NCBI GenBank assembly: GCA_002197545.1
Contig: NFUO01000380.1
Coordinates: 1 to 8,299, forward strand
Reading direction: 5' to 3'
Source of the DNA: Acidobacteria subdivision 2 bacterium RH1 MAG20
Lineage (GTDB): Bacteria > Acidobacteriota > Terriglobia > Terriglobales > Acidobacteriaceae
Length of the DNA: 8,299 nucleotides
Of the stretch, positions 6,537 to 8,299 are shown in pieces; the stretch's first letter is position 1, and each line of letters starts with the position of its first letter. The translations under genes were made by a program, and so were the position numbers. Below the pieces are notes generated by a model. The model was not told the origin of the DNA. It did not search any database and saw only the letters and a list, made by a program, of their open reading frames with translations.

Positions 6537-7811
6537 TCACACAATAGCAAATGTCGGTTGCTTGAATGATTTACTGAATCCCGCCTCGTTGCTCATCTGG
6601 TCTGCTACCAACGCGAGATAGCGGAATCCATCTGCTCCGTGGCTTTCATCGTCGTGCAAGGGTGTGGACGCCTGTCCTTCGGCATTGACACGACGACGGT
6701 AACGTCCTAATCGACTGACCAGCTCCATGGCGTGGGACTTGTCAATGATGACCCTGGAGAAAATCTCACGCGCCCGGCGAATTCCTTGCTCCACCCCGAC
6801 ATCCGGCACGATCTCGACCGTCCAGCCGAGCTTCTTGAACTGTTCCTCGGCGCTTGCTCCAAGGGGATTACTCGCCGATGTGACGGTCTTGGCTCTCCCG
6901 TCATGCGGCAGATAAACGGTGCCGTAATTGAGGTGGAGATCCAGCAGCTCTTGGTGGTAGCTCGGGATGTGCCGCATCCGATCCTCGATGTAGCGGATGA
7001 TGCGGATTTCCGATCCCAGTCGTTGCACCAACAGCAACGACATGAAGTCGTTGAATCCCAGATCCACCACGACATGGACCTTGAGCATGGGATCGTACGG
7101 AACGTTCGCCACGCGATTGCTCGATTTAAGCGCGGTGACTTCCTGATAATAGATCGCACCGTCTACGGCAGGACGACACTGGCCCTCGTAGATGTGCGAG
7201 TAGTCGTCGGGACGCTCCAGGCGCATCCGTTCGCGTGCGGCGTCCAAAACGGTGGATCGCCAAGGGTTGTCGCGCCAGTTCATGTTGACGGCGACGACTT
7301 CTGGGGACGGCTTGACGACGAACCGCTGATACGTCTCATCTGTCTCAAGTTCTGGATTGAAGCTCACCCAGATCTCAGAGCCCGGAGCGCGGATCGTAGG
7401 CTCTAGAATGTCCCAACTGCGTTTCGATACACGTTGAGCTTCCTCGACCCAAGCGCGATTTAAGCCTTCGAGGGACTTGATCGAGTCGCGGGTTTCGGCA
7501 CTCAATCCGGCGAATCGGAAGTTCGTCCCATTCGCGCCCCTGATCTCATCGCGCATGGGAGTGTAGAAACTTACGAGGCCGAGGCCCTTGATCTGATTCG
7601 TCAGCAGCAGATACACCGAATCCTTGATTGACTTCTGCACTTCGCGGAAGCAACCAACCGCTAAGGGATGTTCAGCACCTTCGAGCAACAGGGCTCGTGC
7701 GATGCTCCAGGACTTTGCAGAATCGCGACCCCCGTACAGAACCTTAAAACGTGCTGGCTTAAAAAGAATTCCCGCCTTCTCGGGAAACTCCCACTCAGTC
7801 TGGACGGACAA
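6537..7811 (-). CDS. terL: Terminase large subunit (packaging ATPase and nuclease)
   Basis: Encodes 424 aa, normal for PBSX-type large terminases. It is the motor that translocates DNA into the procapsid through the portal and cuts concatemers. ATPase domain: Walker A YGGRDSAKS at residues 26-34 with lysine 33; Walker B plus catalytic acidic pair AWVEEAQ at 120-126 (E123/E124); coupling motif WVSFNPE at 148-154. The nuclease domain begins near 245, with RNase-H-like acidic residues visible in VVVDLGFND (D250), LPHDGRAK (D304) and SHGADGFRY (D394). All the key residues I can identify are intact. The only plausible start is TTG at 7811, because a stop lies 24 bases upstream in frame and the first internal Met is residue 87, beyond Walker A. 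The start lies 17 bases inside the small-terminase gene. The nearest SD-like sequence (GAAGG) is weak and about 12 bases away. Confidence 0.95.
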   Translation of the reverse strand: MSVQTEWEFPEKAGILFKPARFKVLYGGRDSAKSWSIARALLLEGAEHPLAVGCFREVQKSIKDSVYLLLTNQIKGLGLVSFYTPMRDEIRGANGTNFRFAGLSAETRDSIKSLEGLNRAWVEEAQRVSKRSWDILEPTIRAPGSEIWVSFNPELETDETYQRFVVKPSPEVVAVNMNWRDNPWRSTVLDAARERMRLERPDDYSHIYEGQCRPAVDGAIYYQEVTALKSSNRVANVPYDPMLKVHVVVDLGFNDFMSLLLVQRLGSEIRIIRYIEDRMRHIPSYHQELLDLHLNYGTVYLPHDGRAKTVTSASNPLGASAEEQFKKLGWTVEIVPDVGVEQGIRRAREIFSRVIIDKSHAMELVSRLGRYRRRVNAEGQASTPLHDDESHGADGFRYLALVADQMSNEAGFSKSFKQPTFAIV

Positions 7812-8052
7812 GCTTGATCGCGCCTTCGATCTTCAGAGGATTATTCTTGTCGCCGGCCAAGGTGGTCGGAAGCACCTTGCCGATCAGCGTCAGAAAGGCG
7901 CTTGGGTTCTCTTCGGCTTGACGTTGCAAATAATCCATCCCTCCTACTCCGGCGAGCGCGCCCAGGATCATGTCTTTGAGTTCCCGCGTTACCTTGTTTT
8001 GGACGCCGGGTGCGCGACCCCCAGTTTTCGGAAGGCCCTTCGGCCGTGACAT
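7795..8052 (-). CDS. terS: Terminase small subunit-like protein
   Basis: Encodes 85 aa from the ATG at 8052. A longer reading from 8163 exists, but the 8052 start has GAGGAG 9 bases upstream, and the protein then opens with MSRPKGLPKTGGRAPGVQNK. That is the basic 'GGRxPGxxNKxT' start usual in small phage packaging proteins. The rest is helical: VTRELKDMILGALAGVGGMD, then YLQRQAEENPSAFLTLIGKV and LPTTLAGDKNNPL. I recall this 'GGxxYLxxQAxxNPxAFxxLxGKVLP' pattern from proteins encoded directly before terL and annotated as small terminases. Small terminases bind pac or cos DNA and stimulate the TerL ATPase; DNA recognition here is inferred. At 85 aa it is short for a complete TerS (often 130-180 aa), so it may be a minimal version, or the principal TerS may be elsewhere. 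Its 3' end overlaps the TerL start. Confidence 0.75.
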   Translation of the reverse strand: MSRPKGLPKTGGRAPGVQNKVTRELKDMILGALAGVGGMDYLQRQAEENPSAFLTLIGKVLPTTLAGDKNNPLKIEGAIKLVRPD

Positions 8053-8061
8053 TCTGTCTCT

Positions 8062-8067
8062 CTCCTC
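8062..8067 (-). promoter_or_regulatory. Ribosome binding site that sets the small-terminase start
   Basis: GAGGAG on the minus strand (ctcctc on plus), 9 bases before the ATG at 8052. It favours this ATG over the in-frame ATG at 8163, and is among the best ribosome sites in the window. It is the first gene of the visible operon. I could not identify a convincing promoter in the 230 bases upstream. Confidence 0.7.
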
Positions 8068-8079
8068 TACAGATTCGAT

Positions 8080-8269
8080 ATGCTCAAAGATTAGGCACAA
8101 CCTACCGTTCGATTGCCTGCGCTGCGGCGCCTCCTGGCATCCTCGCCGGGAGGTGCCCCCCAAGCGCTGTGCCCGTTGCCGGAGTCCATACTGGTCGGTG
8201 CCGCGCGGCCAGCTTCGCCCGGGCTGGCAAGCAGCACTCGAGGCGAGGCAAAAGAAGCGAGCGTCCTAA
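8080..8269 (+). CDS. Small zinc-ribbon protein, start disrupted or non-canonical (possible pseudogene)
   Basis: On the plus strand, the frame ending at TAA 8269 encodes IRHNLPFDCLRCGASW, then HPRREVPPKRCARCRSPYWS and VPRGQLRPGWQAALEARQKK. The two CxxC knuckles (CLRC and CARC, 14 residues between them) and the 'SPYW' end make a complete four-cysteine zinc ribbon. This is the type of tiny CLRCGxxWxPR...CxxCxSPYW protein found in many bacteria and archaea. Such proteins may bind nucleic acid or protein partners; no specific role is known to me. No ATG, GTG or TTG precedes the domain in this frame after 7994. An ATG at 8080 (MLKD, then TAG) lies one frame off: skipping one base in AAAGATT would give MLKIRHNLPFDCLRC and a 62-aa protein. 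So it is a frameshifted gene, a sequencing error, or uses ATA/ATT. No ribosome site is visible. It is divergent from the terminase operon. Confidence 0.5.
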
Positions 8270-8299
8270 GGAAACCTGCGCCTAAGTCCCCGAGCATAC

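Noticed and set aside
6732..7406. 224-aa plus-strand open frame opposite the large terminase
   Set aside because: It mirrors the codon pattern of terL, whose ATPase and nuclease motifs are intact on the other strand. No domain is visible.
8126..8157. Inverted repeat GGCGCCTCC / GGAGGTGCC with a 14-base loop
   Set aside because: It lies within the zinc-ribbon coding frame in GC-rich sequence, has no T-tract on either side, and the large loop makes chance likely.
8053..8163. N-terminal extension of the small terminase from an ATG at 8163
   Set aside because: The added residues (Arg/Gln/Cys-rich) do not look like the family start. A strong GAGGAG site serves the ATG at 8052, and the extension runs antisense to the zinc-ribbon frame.
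8091..8297. 68-aa minus-strand open frame upstream of the small terminase
   Set aside because: Low-complexity Arg/Gly/Ala/Ser product without a motif, while the opposite strand encodes a complete four-cysteine ribbon.
8270..8299. Right-edge 30 bases checked for a tRNA end, attachment site or terminator
   Set aside because: No T-loop consensus, repeat or hairpin with T-tract could be seen; too short to call.
1..8299. Search for CRISPR repeats, insertion-sequence ends, toxin-antitoxin, retron or anti-defence genes
   Set aside because: Coding space is almost fully taken by phage head genes. No repeat array, transposase, reverse transcriptase or paired toxin-like genes are visible.

Overview
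This window is the head-morphogenesis and DNA-packaging block of a tailed double-stranded DNA phage or prophage. Every phage gene runs on the minus strand, so the order reads from right to left. Best guess: a short-tailed (podovirus-type) phage whose portal, major capsid and adaptor proteins resemble those of the Escherichia phage SU10/phiEco32 group, combined with a PBSX-type large terminase. No integrase, repressor, lysis gene, tRNA or host housekeeping gene is visible. Lytic phage and prophage therefore cannot be told apart, and the host is not determined. Base composition is moderately GC-rich; the rightmost ~200 bases look richer still.

Layout on the minus strand, in order of transcription: small terminase-like protein (8052-7795); large terminase (7811-6537, TTG start inside the end of the previous gene); a 70-aa basic protein (6530-6318); portal (6321-4378); a 92-aa helical protein (4381-4103); scaffold (4100-3171); major capsid protein (3170-2232); a strong intrinsic terminator (about 2210-2182); two small beta-rich, probably surface or decoration proteins (2170-1745 and 1745-1446); a conserved-looking 104-aa protein (1449-1135); an adaptor/head-tail connector (1138-473); and the first 157 codons of a further structural protein that runs off the left edge (473-1).

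The genes form one tightly packed operon. Most junctions are ATGA, TGATG, TAATG or GTGA overlaps, so translational coupling is likely. The only real gap inside the operon is the 61 bases after the capsid gene. It holds a terminator hairpin whose T-tract abuts the Shine-Dalgarno sequence of the next gene. This would let the capsid protein be made in excess over the downstream proteins. TerS recognises and TerL pumps DNA through the portal into a shell built by the capsid protein on the scaffold. The small proteins then probably decorate the shell, and the adaptor and following protein build the tail attachment.

At the far right, on the plus strand and divergent from the packaging genes, a short zinc-ribbon protein is encoded (about 8080-8269). 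It lacks a normal start codon in frame, but an ATG would be joined to the zinc-ribbon frame by removing one base. This is the least ordinary element. I see no defence, CRISPR, retroelement or other accessory system here.
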